A stretch of DNA of 64,000 nt from Thiothrix winogradskyi (GCF_021650935.1 NZ_CP091244.1:1240001-1304000), one strand, 5' to 3'; shown: positions 17,491-27,074, numbered from the stretch's first letter. Program-made: numbers and translations. Notes: generated from the sequence alone by a model not told the origin.

Positions 17491-18669
17491 TCAAAGTTCA
17501 CCGTAAGAGTGCAAGCCGGAGAGGAACATATTCACGCCGAGGAATGCAAACAAGGTAATAAATAACCCAACAATAGCCCACCATGCCATTGGGACACCGC
17601 GCCAGCCTTTCGAGAATCGCAAGTGCAGCCATGCAGCATAGTTCAACCAAACAATTAATGCCCAAGTTTCTTTCGGATCCCATGACCAGTAGCCGCCCCA
17701 TGCTTCAGCAGCCCACATGGCACCTAGGATAGTGGCGATGGTGAACCAAGCGAAACCAAGCGCAATGGCTTTATAGGTAACATCATCCAGCATCTCGAAT
17801 GAAGGCAAGCGTGTCGCCATCATGCCATTCGGATTACGCTGTTGCCCATGATGTTTTAGTAGGTAAGCAATGCTGGTCATAGCGGCTATGGCAAAAGCAC
17901 CGTAACCGATAAAGTTGGCAGGGACATGAATTTTCATCCAGTAACTTTTCAAGGCGGGTACGAGTGGCTGAATTTCATGTGCACCTCTGCTATAGCTGTA
18001 CCACAGTAAAAAAGCAACGGCGGCGCTGATGACTAACAAAACAAAACCACCTAGCGACCGGTTTTTGTAACGTCCCTCGTAAAACATATACAACAAGCCA
18101 GTAATAATGCAAAACAGAATAAAGACTTCGTACAAGTTACTCACTGGGATGTGCCCAAATTCTGGGTCAATCAGGTAAGACTCATACCAACGTACCATTA
18201 AGCCAACAAAACCCATGACCAAAGCGACCCACGTGGTTGCAGAGCCAGTTTTTAGGGCGAAGGTATTGTTGGCAAATAAGCCAGCAAAATAGGATGCCGT
18301 CGCGAGCACAAACAGAGCACTCATCCACATGACGGCGGACTGACTGGATAACAAGAACTTTAAGCCAAATACTTGTTCAGCGTTAGCGTAGTTACCAGCA
18401 TACAGCCAAATACCTAACAGACTTAATAAGGCGACTGCGATGCTATACGGGCGGAAGGCTTTCCAGTACCAACCCAATGCGACCCAAGAAGGCGCAGTGA
18501 GTGCAAGAATACCGATTTCGTATTCATCCATCACGTTACCGTATTGGAAGAATACCCAAGCGCTGGCGGCAATGACTAGGGCTGCCCACAACCAATCGGA
18601 TAGTCGGAGTTGTTGGAAAAAACTGGGTTGATCAATGAGCGAGTCAATGGTTTGTTGGGGGGTCGACAT
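17491..18669 (-). CDS. ccsB: Cytochrome c biogenesis protein CcsB (ResC/CcsA family)
   Basis: 392 residues with about 8 transmembrane segments. The tryptophan-rich heme-handling motif WGGYWSWDPKETWALIVW is near the C-terminus, with conserved His residues in flanking helices. With ResB it forms the system II holocytochrome c synthase that exports heme and attaches it to CXXCH apocytochromes. It starts at ATG with GAGGT six bases upstream, inside the resB end (26-base overlap), so the two are coupled. Confidence 0.94.
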   Translation of the reverse strand: MSTPQQTIDSLIDQPSFFQQLRLSDWLWAALVIAASAWVFFQYGNVMDEYEIGILALTAPSWVALGWYWKAFRPYSIAVALLSLLGIWLYAGNYANAEQVFGLKFLLSSQSAVMWMSALFVLATASYFAGLFANNTFALKTGSATTWVALVMGFVGLMVRWYESYLIDPEFGHIPVSNLYEVFILFCIITGLLYMFYEGRYKNRSLGGFVLLVISAAVAFLLWYSYSRGAHEIQPLVPALKSYWMKIHVPANFIGYGAFAIAAMTSIAYLLKHHGQQRNPNGMMATRLPSFEMLDDVTYKAIALGFAWFTIATILGAMWAAEAWGGYWSWDPKETWALIVWLNYAAWLHLRFSKGWRGVPMAWWAIVGLFITLFAFLGVNMFLSGLHSYGEL

Positions 18670-20653
18670 GTTTCACCTCTTGTTTCATCACTTGCTGGAA
18701 CAGATCCTGCAACTGTTGGAAATAACGTTCAAATTCTGGCTGATTACGATTACTGCTACCTGCCATGATGATTTCCGCTTGGTTGTTGTCCAGCGGTTTA
18801 ATCCACACCCATATTCTACGATGCGCCACGTAAAATAGGAGAAATACCCCTATTGTTAGCATGAGACTGCCGAGATAAACCACGTCTTTACCGGGCGAGC
18901 GCGTGATTTGCAGGCCAGAGGCTTCAATCTGTTTGAAGTTGGTCATGTGGATGAACCAGGGTGAACCGTAAGCAGACAGCTTATCAATGGCTAATAAGCT
19001 ATCATCAAAGAATAGCCAATCCGTATCACTAGGCTCCGTTGTTACACCTTCTTGCTTAAGGGTTTCTTTGTAGACTTCACGCAGGGCGGCATTGAGCACT
19101 TTCATGAAAGCTTCTGCGGCACTTTCCTGCTTGTCTTGCGGAAATTTTGCCTCAATCTCTGCCATGATGCCATCAGAACCTTTTGTCACAAATTGTTCGG
19201 TTAAGCGTTGCATCGACTCCACGATCTGCGCTTCAACTGTTGGGTCAGCAACCGTGGTTTTCTGCATCGAGTTGCGAGTGGTCTGGAGCGCCGATTGTTT
19301 CACCAATTCGGTATTTTGTATATTGGACAAAAACCGCATAAAACGCTCCATGCTGCCTTTGGGGTCAACAGGGATGTGCAGGTAACGGAAAGGTTCATTT
19401 GGCGTGGTGCGTACCCCGCTGATGTAGTAGTTCTGCCCTTTGATGCTCAATGGGTTCATGTAGTTCTGGTATTCGAGCGCTTGTCCGGTGGCATCACGCA
19501 GTTTGAACGTAACGCTGGGACCGACGTTTTCTTTCTCAATGTTGCCAGCCCCGTCTTCCATATCATTGATGTTGAACAGGCGGAAATCGTTGAGTTCTAA
19601 TTTGTATTGCTGGTCGGTGCTGGTTAAAGTGTAGTCGCGGAAAACTTTGCCATCGACATCCTGTGAGGCATAACGATTGCTAAGCGAATGCAGACGTAGC
19701 TTGAGTTCGGAACCGCCATCACCGAAGTTGGCTTGGTAGATTGCCACGCCGTTGTGAATTAAGGGGTGGTTGACGGAAATAGTGGTTTCTAGCGGTGCAT
19801 CAAGCGTTTTATCATAAATCACCAAATCGCTCTCAAACGACTTGGGTTGTCCGGTGCTGTAGTGTTCGACGCGGAACTCTTTGACTTCCACCTCAAACGG
19901 CAGGTGCTGTACCAAGTAGCCGTCACGTACTGGCTGGAAAATAATATTTGCACGACTGCCTTCCGGTATGTCGACAGAGCCACGGTAAGAAAAGCTGGTA
20001 TCGGGTAGCTGGCTGATGGCAGGGACTTCAGAAGCTGGGATATTGCGGGTTTCAGGTTTCAGATTGCCTTGCCATTCTGCAATCATGAGGGGCAGGCGGC
20101 TATCCATTAAGCCACCGAGGAAAATGACAATCATGCCAATGTGGGTCAGCCAATAACCCCAGTGGTTTGCACCGCCTTTCATGCCAGCCACAACCGTATG
20201 ATCCTCAGCTACTTTTTGGCGCATTTTGAAGCCTTGTGCGTGTAGGATCCGGGTTGTCAGCGCTTGCGTGGCAGCAGCATCTTGCACACTGTTGATGGCT
20301 ATTTGATGCTTCATGGCTCGCAGGGATTTTTCCTGCACGTTTTCGCGGAAGTGCCGTAGTTCGCGGATAATGCCGGGGGTGTTGCGCCCGACACAAGTGG
20401 CAATGGAGACCACCAAAAAAGCTAGGATAGCCAAGAACCATAAGGCTGAGTAAACATCGTACAGTTCCAGTGATTTGAACAAATCAAACCAGAAGGGACC
20501 AAATTTGAGTTGGTAGCTGGTGTAAGGTTGATTTTGTTGCAGCACCGTGCCGATGATGGAGGCAATGGCGACCACTACCAACAAACTGATGGCTAAGTTC
20601 ATCGAGCCTAAAAAATTGATCAGGCGTGCACTGGAGCTTGGCGAATTTCTCAT
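18644..20653 (-). CDS. resB: Cytochrome c biogenesis protein ResB (Ccs1)
   Basis: About 669 residues. Three N-terminal transmembrane segments (NLAISLLVVVAIASIIGTVL first), a large periplasmic domain, and a last transmembrane segment near 590-610 (VVYLGSLMLTIGVFLLFYVA). It is the partner of CcsB in system II maturation. I prefer the ATG at 20653 (start MRNSPSSS); a GTG at 20713 would add 20 residues with no family support. The upstream neighbour is cytochrome c4, a common arrangement in beta- and gammaproteobacteria with system II. Confidence 0.92.
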   Translation of the reverse strand: MRNSPSSSARLINFLGSMNLAISLLVVVAIASIIGTVLQQNQPYTSYQLKFGPFWFDLFKSLELYDVYSALWFLAILAFLVVSIATCVGRNTPGIIRELRHFRENVQEKSLRAMKHQIAINSVQDAAATQALTTRILHAQGFKMRQKVAEDHTVVAGMKGGANHWGYWLTHIGMIVIFLGGLMDSRLPLMIAEWQGNLKPETRNIPASEVPAISQLPDTSFSYRGSVDIPEGSRANIIFQPVRDGYLVQHLPFEVEVKEFRVEHYSTGQPKSFESDLVIYDKTLDAPLETTISVNHPLIHNGVAIYQANFGDGGSELKLRLHSLSNRYASQDVDGKVFRDYTLTSTDQQYKLELNDFRLFNINDMEDGAGNIEKENVGPSVTFKLRDATGQALEYQNYMNPLSIKGQNYYISGVRTTPNEPFRYLHIPVDPKGSMERFMRFLSNIQNTELVKQSALQTTRNSMQKTTVADPTVEAQIVESMQRLTEQFVTKGSDGIMAEIEAKFPQDKQESAAEAFMKVLNAALREVYKETLKQEGVTTEPSDTDWLFFDDSLLAIDKLSAYGSPWFIHMTNFKQIEASGLQITRSPGKDVVYLGSLMLTIGVFLLFYVAHRRIWVWIKPLDNNQAEIIMAGSSNRNQPEFERYFQQLQDLFQQVMKQEVKHVDPPTNH

Positions 20654-20750
20654 ATCACAACATCGTCTGGACAAAGTGAATGCATTAAAACAACAAAGGG
20701 CGGCAAAAGCCACCCCCTGTTTTACAGCAAAGCATTACCGAATGGTAATA

Positions 20751-21368
20751 TCACTTCTGTAAGCCAGCAATATACTCAGAGACCGCTTCGATCTCGGCAT
20801 CGGTCATACCAGCGGCGATGTTGCGCATCATTTTGCCCGCATCATTGGCGCGTTCACCTTTACGGAAAGCGTTCAACTGATTTTTGGTGTAAGCGGCATG
20901 TTGACCATTGATAGCCGGGAACTTGGCGGCTGGATTCCCAGCACCTGTTGGGCCATGGCAAGCAGCACAGGCAGCAACGCCCGTTGCATTATTGCCACCT
21001 TTGTAAATTTGCTCACCTAAGGTCACTTTGGACTGATCCGCTTCGCCCGCTTTCATTACCTGAGAGGAGTAGTAAGCAGCCAAGTCAGCCATGTCTTGAT
21101 CACTCAACGGCTTTGCCATTGGGCTCATGGATGGGTTAACACGCTCATCATTCTTGAAGTTCATTAACTGCTTCAAGAGATAGCTTGGGTGTTGCCCTGC
21201 CAATTTTGGCCATTCAGGGTTAACGCTGTTGCCGTCTGCACCGTGGCAGGCTGCACAAGTCGCGGATTTGGTTTTGCCTGCTTCAGCATTGCCACCCTCT
21301 GCCCAAGCAGATGCTGCGACGCTAATAGCCAAGCCACTCAGTACAAGCATGAGTACTTTTTTCATCAT
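20751..21368 (-). CDS. Cytochrome c4, diheme
   Basis: 205 residues from the ATG at 21368, which has AGGAG 7 bases upstream; the longer frame lacks a ribosome site. A signal peptide ends at ASAWA. Two similar class I cytochrome domains each carry CAACHG (about 36-40 and 135-139) and a Met ligand region (NPSMSPMAKPL; MMRNIAAGM). Cytochrome c4 is a periplasmic, often membrane-associated, electron carrier to terminal oxidases. It is placed just upstream of its maturation genes resB-ccsB and divergent from engB. Confidence 0.94.
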   Translation of the reverse strand: MMKKVLMLVLSGLAISVAASAWAEGGNAEAGKTKSATCAACHGADGNSVNPEWPKLAGQHPSYLLKQLMNFKNDERVNPSMSPMAKPLSDQDMADLAAYYSSQVMKAGEADQSKVTLGEQIYKGGNNATGVAACAACHGPTGAGNPAAKFPAINGQHAAYTKNQLNAFRKGERANDAGKMMRNIAAGMTDAEIEAVSEYIAGLQK

Positions 21369-21675
21369 CGAAGTGCTCCTAATATCTACAAAATCTGTCA
21401 TCTTTTTGCACGACACCCAGTGACTTCCCATGTTCACATAAGTGCTATACGCTGCCTAACCGTCTTCTCGCGGTTGCGGCAATTACTTGCAATCATACCG
21501 AGTGCATCTTAATCTGCACCCACCCTGACGCAGGCATACCATAATCCACACGCTCTACAAGCTTTTCCAGTGTCGCCCTTTCGCAGTAGCGGGAAAGGTA
21601 TTCTGAAAAAAACGAATGGATTGTACAACATATTCTGCTTGTATTCTGCAAAAAATATTAGAGAACGCTAACATT
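21369..21675. promoter_or_regulatory. Divergent intergenic region between cytochrome c4 and engB
   Basis: 307 bases without a supported gene. It holds the promoters of both flanking genes. The GCTCCT at 21375-21380 is the cytochrome c4 ribosome site on the minus strand. I see no clear hairpin or operator. Confidence 0.5.
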
Positions 21676-22275
21676 ATGAATAACTATTATCAACAAGCTA
21701 CTTTTCTGCAAAGTGCCACCACTCGTAAGACCATGCCCGACGAAGGCGGTTTGGAAATCGCCTTTGCAGGGCGATCCAATGCCGGAAAGTCCAGTGTAAT
21801 CAATCGGGTGTGTTCGCAAAAGTCGTTGGCAAGAACCAGTAAAACGCCGGGAAGAACCCAGTTGATCAACTTTTTCCAGCTACCGGACGCGAATTTTCTG
21901 GTCGATTTGCCCGGTTACGGTTATGCGAAAGTACCGGAGGCGGTTAAGCTGGAATGGCAGAAATTTATCGAATCCTATTTGACGCAACGCAATACCTTAC
22001 GCGGGATGGTGTTGGTGATGGATATCCGCCACCCGATGACCGATTACGATCAGGCGATGTTGCGTTGGGCACGCAATAGAATGTTGCCCGTGCATGTATT
22101 GCTTAACAAGTCGGATAAATTGACGCGCGGGGCTGGGATGAATGTGCTGCTCCAGGTACGCAAGGCGTTGGCTGATTACGGGAACGCGTCGGTACAGACA
22201 TTTTCCGCGCTTAACAAACAAGGGCTAGACGAGTGCTGGGGTATTCTAGATAAGTGGTTGGGGAAGGATGTCTGA
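21676..22275 (+). CDS. engB: Ribosome biogenesis GTP-binding protein EngB (YihA/YsxC)
   Basis: 199 residues. A TrmE-Era-EngA-EngB-Septin GTPase with G1 GRSNAGKSS, G2 region KTPGRTQLINFF, G3 DLPGYG, G4 NKSD and G5 FSAL. It is needed for 50S subunit assembly. The ATG at 21676 is chosen because MNNYYQQATFLQSA matches the usual EngB beginning; the upstream 20 codons look non-coding. Confidence 0.94.
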   Translation: MNNYYQQATFLQSATTRKTMPDEGGLEIAFAGRSNAGKSSVINRVCSQKSLARTSKTPGRTQLINFFQLPDANFLVDLPGYGYAKVPEAVKLEWQKFIESYLTQRNTLRGMVLVMDIRHPMTDYDQAMLRWARNRMLPVHVLLNKSDKLTRGAGMNVLLQVRKALADYGNASVQTFSALNKQGLDECWGILDKWLGKDV

Positions 22276-22325
22276 GCTATTCAGGAAGAGTTCATTTCTT
22301 TAAGGGTATCCTTCTTTCCGTGGGG

Positions 22326-22370
22326 AAAAAAGGAACCCCGGCCAAACAGGGGGTCTAAAAAGCCGGGGTT
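22326..22370 (-). terminator. Rho-independent terminator (minus strand)
   Basis: 9-bp stem aaccccggc (22334-22342) with gccggggtt (22362-22370), loop of 19 bases, followed on the minus strand by CC and six T (22326-22331). It ends transcription coming from the protease gene or the candidate small RNA. Confidence 0.75.
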
Positions 22371-22478
22371 TAACGAACAGGTCTGGATTGGGGACACCAA
22401 ACCTGTGTCCGTAAACAAGAGACACCGATGCCGGGCTTAAGCATCATTCTGCGTATCTCTTGGTACTTCACGGAAACT
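22326..22478 (-). ncRNA. Candidate structured small RNA or structured 3' UTR
   Basis: In the 324-base gap between engB and the protease gene the minus strand can fold into successive hairpins: caagaga/tctcttg (22416-22422 with 22456-22462) enclosing gatgc/gcatc (22427-22431 with 22441-22445), then ggacac/gtgtcc (22392-22397 with 22405-22410), ending in a strong terminator with six T. A TAATAT-type -10 (near 22480-22492 on the minus strand) could start it. It may instead be the 3' UTR of the protease mRNA. It matches no family I recognise. In E. coli the sRNA Spot 42 lies next to engB, but no sequence likeness is seen. Confidence 0.45.
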
Positions 22479-22599
22479 TTTAATATATTAGATATACATC
22501 TCTAAAATTCAGCTTGGATAATAGCGCATTCCTGCGCACTATAAAAATAAAATAGTTTAATGGGTGGTGTATTTCTGATGATGGGTACATTTCAGGGAT

Positions 22600-23766
22600 T
22601 TAGCGCAATCCTTTTTCCCAAAAAGGCTGAGCTGTTGCATTTTGAAGGTTCCCTGTGGGCGTGGGGGCAGATGATTTTTCCATCTTGGGCGGCGCGATAA
22701 TGACGGTGATGTTTCTCGGACGACCCGCCCGTAACAGTGTCATGTGTACTTCTGTGCCGACCCGCAAATCACCGATGATGTTTTTTACATCAACAGCGCT
22801 GTGGACATTCTTGGTATTCATCTTAATGATAATGTCACCTGCTTCGATACCTGCTTTTTCGGCGGGTGAGCCAGCAAGGACTTGATTAATAATGGCTCCT
22901 TCGTTAGGTTTAATGCCAAAGTCACGTGCCATTGCTGGATCAATATCTTGCACTTCAACCCCTAGCTGACCACGCTCAACATTTCCATACCGGACAATTT
23001 GGGTGATAACACCCGCTGCGGTGTTGATCGGAACGGCGAACCCGATCCCTAAATTGCCACCGCCTTGATCACCAAGAATGGCGGTGTTAATTCCGATTAA
23101 TTCACCGTTTAAATTGACTAGGGGACCACCTGAGTTGCCCAGGTTAATCGGTGCATCTGTTTGGATGAAGTTCTCGTATTCACTGATGCCGGGATTACGG
23201 TGCAGGGCGCTGATAATACCTGACGTTACTGTTTGGCCGATGCTGTAAGGGTTGCCGATGGCGACGACGAAATCCCCGACCCGCAAACGATCCGAATCAC
23301 CAAAGCGCATGGCAGTCAAGCGTTCGGCTGGAATTTGTATCACCGCCAAGTCAGCACGCGGGTCGATACCAACAACTTCCGCAAGGTATTTGCGCCCATC
23401 TTTCAGGGTAACGTGGATGGCGTCGGCGCTTTCAACCACATGGGAGTTGGTTAGTATATGACCGTGTTGTGCGTGGATAATGACGCCAGAACCCGTGCCG
23501 TTGATTTGACGTTCACCGGGAGGCGTATCGCCAAAAAAACGCTTGAAAAAGGGGTCATTGAGCAATGAGTCATTGACTGGTTGTCGACCCTCGGTGGCAA
23601 TATTGACGACGGCTGGGGTGATTTTCTCCAGCATTGTTGCCAGTGAAGGCAATGCTTGCCCATTGACTTCAGTCGGTAGCGCACCATAGACAGTGCTAGG
23701 TACGGCAATCGGCAGAATAAAAGCTGCCAATAAAACTATCTTGGACGTAATGGGTAGCATAACCAT
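22600..23766 (-). CDS. Periplasmic serine protease, HtrA/DegQ family, single PDZ domain
   Basis: 388 residues. Signal or anchor (IVLLAAFILPIAVPSTVYGA), then a trypsin-like domain with the triad His in ILTNSHVV, Asp in DPRADLAVIQ and Ser in NLGNSGGPL, then one PDZ domain (about 270-365). It degrades or holds misfolded envelope proteins. DegP and DegQ have two PDZ domains; one PDZ recalls DegS, but the FFKRFFGD loop is DegQ-like and there is a cleavable-looking signal. I call it DegQ-like without a firm symbol. The C-terminus ends soon after the PDZ. Confidence 0.88.
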   Translation of the reverse strand: MVMLPITSKIVLLAAFILPIAVPSTVYGALPTEVNGQALPSLATMLEKITPAVVNIATEGRQPVNDSLLNDPFFKRFFGDTPPGERQINGTGSGVIIHAQHGHILTNSHVVESADAIHVTLKDGRKYLAEVVGIDPRADLAVIQIPAERLTAMRFGDSDRLRVGDFVVAIGNPYSIGQTVTSGIISALHRNPGISEYENFIQTDAPINLGNSGGPLVNLNGELIGINTAILGDQGGGNLGIGFAVPINTAAGVITQIVRYGNVERGQLGVEVQDIDPAMARDFGIKPNEGAIINQVLAGSPAEKAGIEAGDIIIKMNTKNVHSAVDVKNIIGDLRVGTEVHMTLLRAGRPRNITVIIAPPKMEKSSAPTPTGNLQNATAQPFWEKGLR

Positions 23767-23832
23767 GTTTTACTTTTCTCGTTATAGAGTATTCAATGTT
23801 TTCAGACAGTTATCCGAGGATAAGGTTCTTTG

Positions 23833-24744
23833 TCAAGCCATGTGCTGTCGAGGGTTCCAAGCAAACAGCGCTTTCATTTTGGCATAATACTCTTTTTGTT
23901 CTGCCGTATCAGCAGGCGGCGTATTAACTTGCAGGACGATATACAAATCGCCTGTTTCCTGCCCGGCAAGCCCGCGTCCTTTTAGGCGCATTTTTCTACC
24001 TGACTGCGAACCGGGGGGGATTTTTAGGCTAATTCTGCCTGCCAGCGTTTTTACCGTGACAGTTTCCCCAAGTGCGGCTTCCCAAGGTGCAATGGGTAAG
24101 TCGAGGTAAATATGGCTGCCTTCGCGTCGATACAGCGGGTGTTCTTTCAGCTTGACCTTTAAGAATACATCAGCCCCGTGTGAACCCTTTCCGGGGATGC
24201 GGATTCTTTTATCTTCTGATATGTCGGGTGGAATGCGGATTTGTACGCTGTCTCCCGTCGGCAGGCGCACCGTTTTCAGTCCACGGTAAATGTCTTCGAT
24301 ATCAATGTCTAGCGTGGCTGCGGCTGACGCGCTGTGTGTGGCGCTTGCATTCCCGTTTGAGGTACGCCGAAAACCGTTACCGAATAAGCCTTCAAAAAAG
24401 TCGCTGAAGCCTGATGCGGGCTGCTGATTGTTGACACCACGCCGCGCAATCCCTTCAAAAAAAGAGGCATCAAACTGTGGGGAATTATTATTCCAGTTGG
24501 GTGGCGGCTTGAAGTTTTGACCCGCACGCCATTCGGCACCCAGTTGATCGTAACGGGCGCGTTTGGTCGGGTCGCTTAGCACTTCGTTGGCTTCATTGAT
24601 TTCTTTGAAGCGTGCCTCTGCCCCTTTTTCTTGATTGCGGTCAGGGTGGTATTTGGCAGCCATGCGCCGAAACGCTTTTTTAATGCTGTCTTGATCAGCG
24701 TTGCGTTCCACCCCTAATACTTTGTAGTAGTCCTTGTATTCCAT
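23833..24744 (-). CDS. cbpA: DnaJ-class co-chaperone CbpA-like
   Basis: 303 residues: an N-terminal J domain (YYKVLGVERNADQDSIKKA, HPDRN at about 33-37), a Gly/Phe/Asn linker (80-135), and the two beta-sandwich substrate domains (from about 140, with LPTGDSVQIRIPPDI). There is no zinc-finger, so it is CbpA- rather than DnaJ-type. It stimulates DnaK ATPase. An AGAGGT site precedes the ATG. No CbpM modulator is adjacent. Confidence 0.9.
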   Translation of the reverse strand: MEYKDYYKVLGVERNADQDSIKKAFRRMAAKYHPDRNQEKGAEARFKEINEANEVLSDPTKRARYDQLGAEWRAGQNFKPPPNWNNNSPQFDASFFEGIARRGVNNQQPASGFSDFFEGLFGNGFRRTSNGNASATHSASAAATLDIDIEDIYRGLKTVRLPTGDSVQIRIPPDISEDKRIRIPGKGSHGADVFLKVKLKEHPLYRREGSHIYLDLPIAPWEAALGETVTVKTLAGRISLKIPPGSQSGRKMRLKGRGLAGQETGDLYIVLQVNTPPADTAEQKEYYAKMKALFAWNPRQHMA

Positions 24745-24771
24745 TTCATACCTCTGCCCCGGAGTCTACGA

Positions 24772-24798
24772 CAAAAAACGCCGCAGGCGCGGCGTTTT
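24772..24798 (-). terminator. Terminator after yicC
   Basis: A perfect 10-bp stem (aaaacgccgc at 24775-24784, gcggcgtttt at 24789-24798) with a 4-base loop. On the minus strand it continues as TTTTTTGT. It lies between the yicC stop and the cbpA start. Confidence 0.8.
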
Positions 24799-24829
24799 CT
24801 GACGAACTATGCAATGAATCTTATCACTG

Positions 24830-25696
24830 TTATTCAATGTTTTGCACTTGCTCGCGTATTTGCTCGATCATGACCTTAAGATCAACGGCAGCTTGGGTGG
24901 TGTCGGAATCGTTGGATTTGGAGGCGAGGGTGTTGGCTTCGTGATTGAGTTCCTGCATTAAGAAGTCCAAGCGCCTACCCACCGGTTCGTCGCGTTCCAG
25001 TACTGCATTGATTTCATCCAGATGCGCCATGAGGCGGTCGAGTTCTTCTTCCACATCCAGCCGTTGCGCCAGAATGACCAGTTCTTGCTCGACACGGTTG
25101 TAGTCAGGGGAAATGTTGAGTTCCTCAATGCGGTTGAGGATTTTTTCGCGTTGCGCGGCAATGATGCCGGGGCGGTGTTTACGAATCCGCACGGTAATTT
25201 CGGCAATTTGATCGAGACGTTGGTAGATAAAATCAGCAAGGCGTTTACCTTCGCGTTCCCTCATTTCCAGCAAGTCATCGAGCGTGTCTTGCAGTAAAGC
25301 TTTGGCATGAGCCGTCAGAATATCCTTGTCGGGAGTTGCATCTTGCGCCACACCCGGCCAGCGTAAAATATCAACCGCTTTAAGGGGTTCGGGGTTGTCG
25401 GTAATGGTTTCCAACTGGCGGCAGGCAATGATCAGGGCACGCGCTAGTGGTTCATTGATACGAATTTCATTGGTGTTGCCGGTCGCAGGTGTAAAGCGCA
25501 GGCTGGCTTCAAATTTGCCGCGCTTGAGGCTGGTTTGGATGGTTTCGCGGAAACTGTTTTCCTGACTGCGGAATTCTTCTGGCAAGCGCAGGCTGATGTC
25601 GAGGTAGCGGTGGTTAACGGTGCGGGCTTCCCATTGGAGCGTGCCGTATTCAATGGTCAGTTCGCGGTGAGAAAAGGCCGTCATGCTGCGAATCAT
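24830..25696 (-). CDS. yicC: YicC family endoribonuclease
   Basis: 288 residues with both YicC halves: MIRSMTAFSHRELTIEYGTL and ARTVNHRYLDISLRLPEEFR at the N-terminus, and DFLMQELNHEANTLASKSND at the C-terminus (DUF1732). E. coli YicC is reported as an endoribonuclease that affects sRNA levels. The start codon opens directly into the conserved family N-terminus. It is followed by its own terminator. Confidence 0.92.
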   Translation of the reverse strand: MIRSMTAFSHRELTIEYGTLQWEARTVNHRYLDISLRLPEEFRSQENSFRETIQTSLKRGKFEASLRFTPATGNTNEIRINEPLARALIIACRQLETITDNPEPLKAVDILRWPGVAQDATPDKDILTAHAKALLQDTLDDLLEMREREGKRLADFIYQRLDQIAEITVRIRKHRPGIIAAQREKILNRIEELNISPDYNRVEQELVILAQRLDVEEELDRLMAHLDEINAVLERDEPVGRRLDFLMQELNHEANTLASKSNDSDTTQAAVDLKVMIEQIREQVQNIE

Positions 25697-25729
25697 GGGT
25701 ATTTGCTTCCGGTATATTGGGGGTAGGGC

Positions 25730-26422
25730 TTAATGGTAGTCGATTTGTGGGTCAAGTTCATGCTTTTGGCGCAAGATAGCGCGGGCGCATGACCAGATTT
25801 CAACCTGTGCAACGCCTTGTGTGTGTAATACCGAGGCTAGTTCGCGGGCAGTTGCACCGGTGGTGATCACGTCGTCAAAAATTGCAATGTGGCGGTAAGG
25901 GAGTGGTGTGTGCAAGTGAAAGGCTTGGTGCACGTTGTGTTGGCGCTGGCTGGAATCCAGTTCGGTTTGTGGCAAGGTAAATTTGCGGCGGCTAATGGGG
26001 CGGGTTAGGAGCGGAATCCCTAAATGCTTGGCGAGCGGGCGTGCCAGTTCTAGCGCCTGATTGAAGCCGCGTTTATGCAAACGGGCGTTATGCAGTGGCA
26101 CGGGGAGGATGGCATCCGGCACTTGCGTCAATTGTGGCAGGATGCCGGTCGCGGTTAATTCACCGAGGGTGGCGAGTTCGCGTAGGTTTTTGCCAAATTT
26201 GATACCCAATAATAAGTTGCTGATCGGTGCTTGGTAAGCAAATGCACTAATACTGGCGGCACAGCCGGGTAAAGGACGCTGGTCTTCGGCGGATAACCAC
26301 GGCAATTCAGCATGGCAGTGCTGACAGAGCGGATAGCCGGGAATACGGGTTTCCCCGCAAAACGCGCAACTGGGGTTGAGGTGATGCTGGAGCGCTTGCC
26401 AGCGATGCGCGAAGGATTTCAC
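25730..26422 (-). CDS. comF: ComF family protein (double zinc ribbon, phosphoribosyltransferase)
   Basis: 230 residues. An N-terminal zinc-binding region (CAFCGETRIPGYPLCQHCH, about 20-38) and a C-terminal phosphoribosyltransferase domain with the PRPP loop HIAIFDDVITTGATAREL. ComF/GntX proteins are linked to DNA uptake or use, with the exact reaction unknown. The start is a GTG that overlaps the rhombosortase stop (GTGA), indicating coupling. Confidence 0.88.
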   Translation of the reverse strand: MKSFAHRWQALQHHLNPSCAFCGETRIPGYPLCQHCHAELPWLSAEDQRPLPGCAASISAFAYQAPISNLLLGIKFGKNLRELATLGELTATGILPQLTQVPDAILPVPLHNARLHKRGFNQALELARPLAKHLGIPLLTRPISRRKFTLPQTELDSSQRQHNVHQAFHLHTPLPYRHIAIFDDVITTGATARELASVLHTQGVAQVEIWSCARAILRQKHELDPQIDYH

Positions 26423-27018
26423 GGCTTGGTGTTGCTTTGCCAGTGAGTGAGAATGCCCAGCAATAATCCGCCAGCCATGCCGTAAATATGTGCGGCGTAA
26501 ATTACGGGTGCTTCGATTAAGCTGGCGGTGGCTGACTCAGTGCCTAGCCACCAATCCCAGCCGGTTTTTCCGCAGATTCCTAACAGAATGATCGCAGCGG
26601 TCAGCCAGTCGCGTTGTTGCAGGCGGTACAGGCCGCCGAGCATAAATAAGCCGTACAAAACCCCTGAAAAGCCTGCGTACCAAATAACCTCAGGGTTAAG
26701 CCACCATAAACCGGCTCCCACACAGGTGGCTAAGCAGCCAATTTGCAGCAGTTGCGTGTGTACGCGGAAAGGCAGGGGCGCAATAAACGTTAGCAGCCAC
26801 AGACCCGCCACATTCAACAGTAAATGCCAATGGTTGGTGTGGACTAAACTGCCTGACCACAGACGCCAGTATTCTCCGTCCACGATAGGATGGCGGTAAT
26901 ACAGTAAACTGTCATGAAAAAACTGTAATAATGGTAGCAACACCGTGAAAATAATGGCGATAATGCAGGTAGTGGAGCATTTACGGAGCGGGTTGGTGGC
27001 GTCTGAAGTGTGCAACAT
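26419..27018 (-). CDS. rrtA: Rhombosortase (rhomboid-family intramembrane protease)
   Basis: 199 residues, about 6 transmembrane segments. The rhomboid catalytic serine motif GFSG (WYAGFSGVLYGLFML) and a later His (YAAHIYGMAGGLLLG) are in place, and HTNHWHLLLNVAGLWLL matches the usual HxxxN-type helix. Rhombosortases are known to process proteins with a GlyGly-CTERM tail, often exported by type II secretion. I found no GlyGly-CTERM protein in the window. It is divergent from gspG, which fits a secretion link. The start is weakly supported by ribosome-site sequence. Confidence 0.82.
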   Translation of the reverse strand: MLHTSDATNPLRKCSTTCIIAIIFTVLLPLLQFFHDSLLYYRHPIVDGEYWRLWSGSLVHTNHWHLLLNVAGLWLLTFIAPLPFRVHTQLLQIGCLATCVGAGLWWLNPEVIWYAGFSGVLYGLFMLGGLYRLQQRDWLTAAIILLGICGKTGWDWWLGTESATASLIEAPVIYAAHIYGMAGGLLLGILTHWQSNTKP

Positions 27019-27074
27019 GACAGACAGTATGCCAGAATCGTTAGAGTGAATCTTGTTTATGAGGATGAGTGGGC

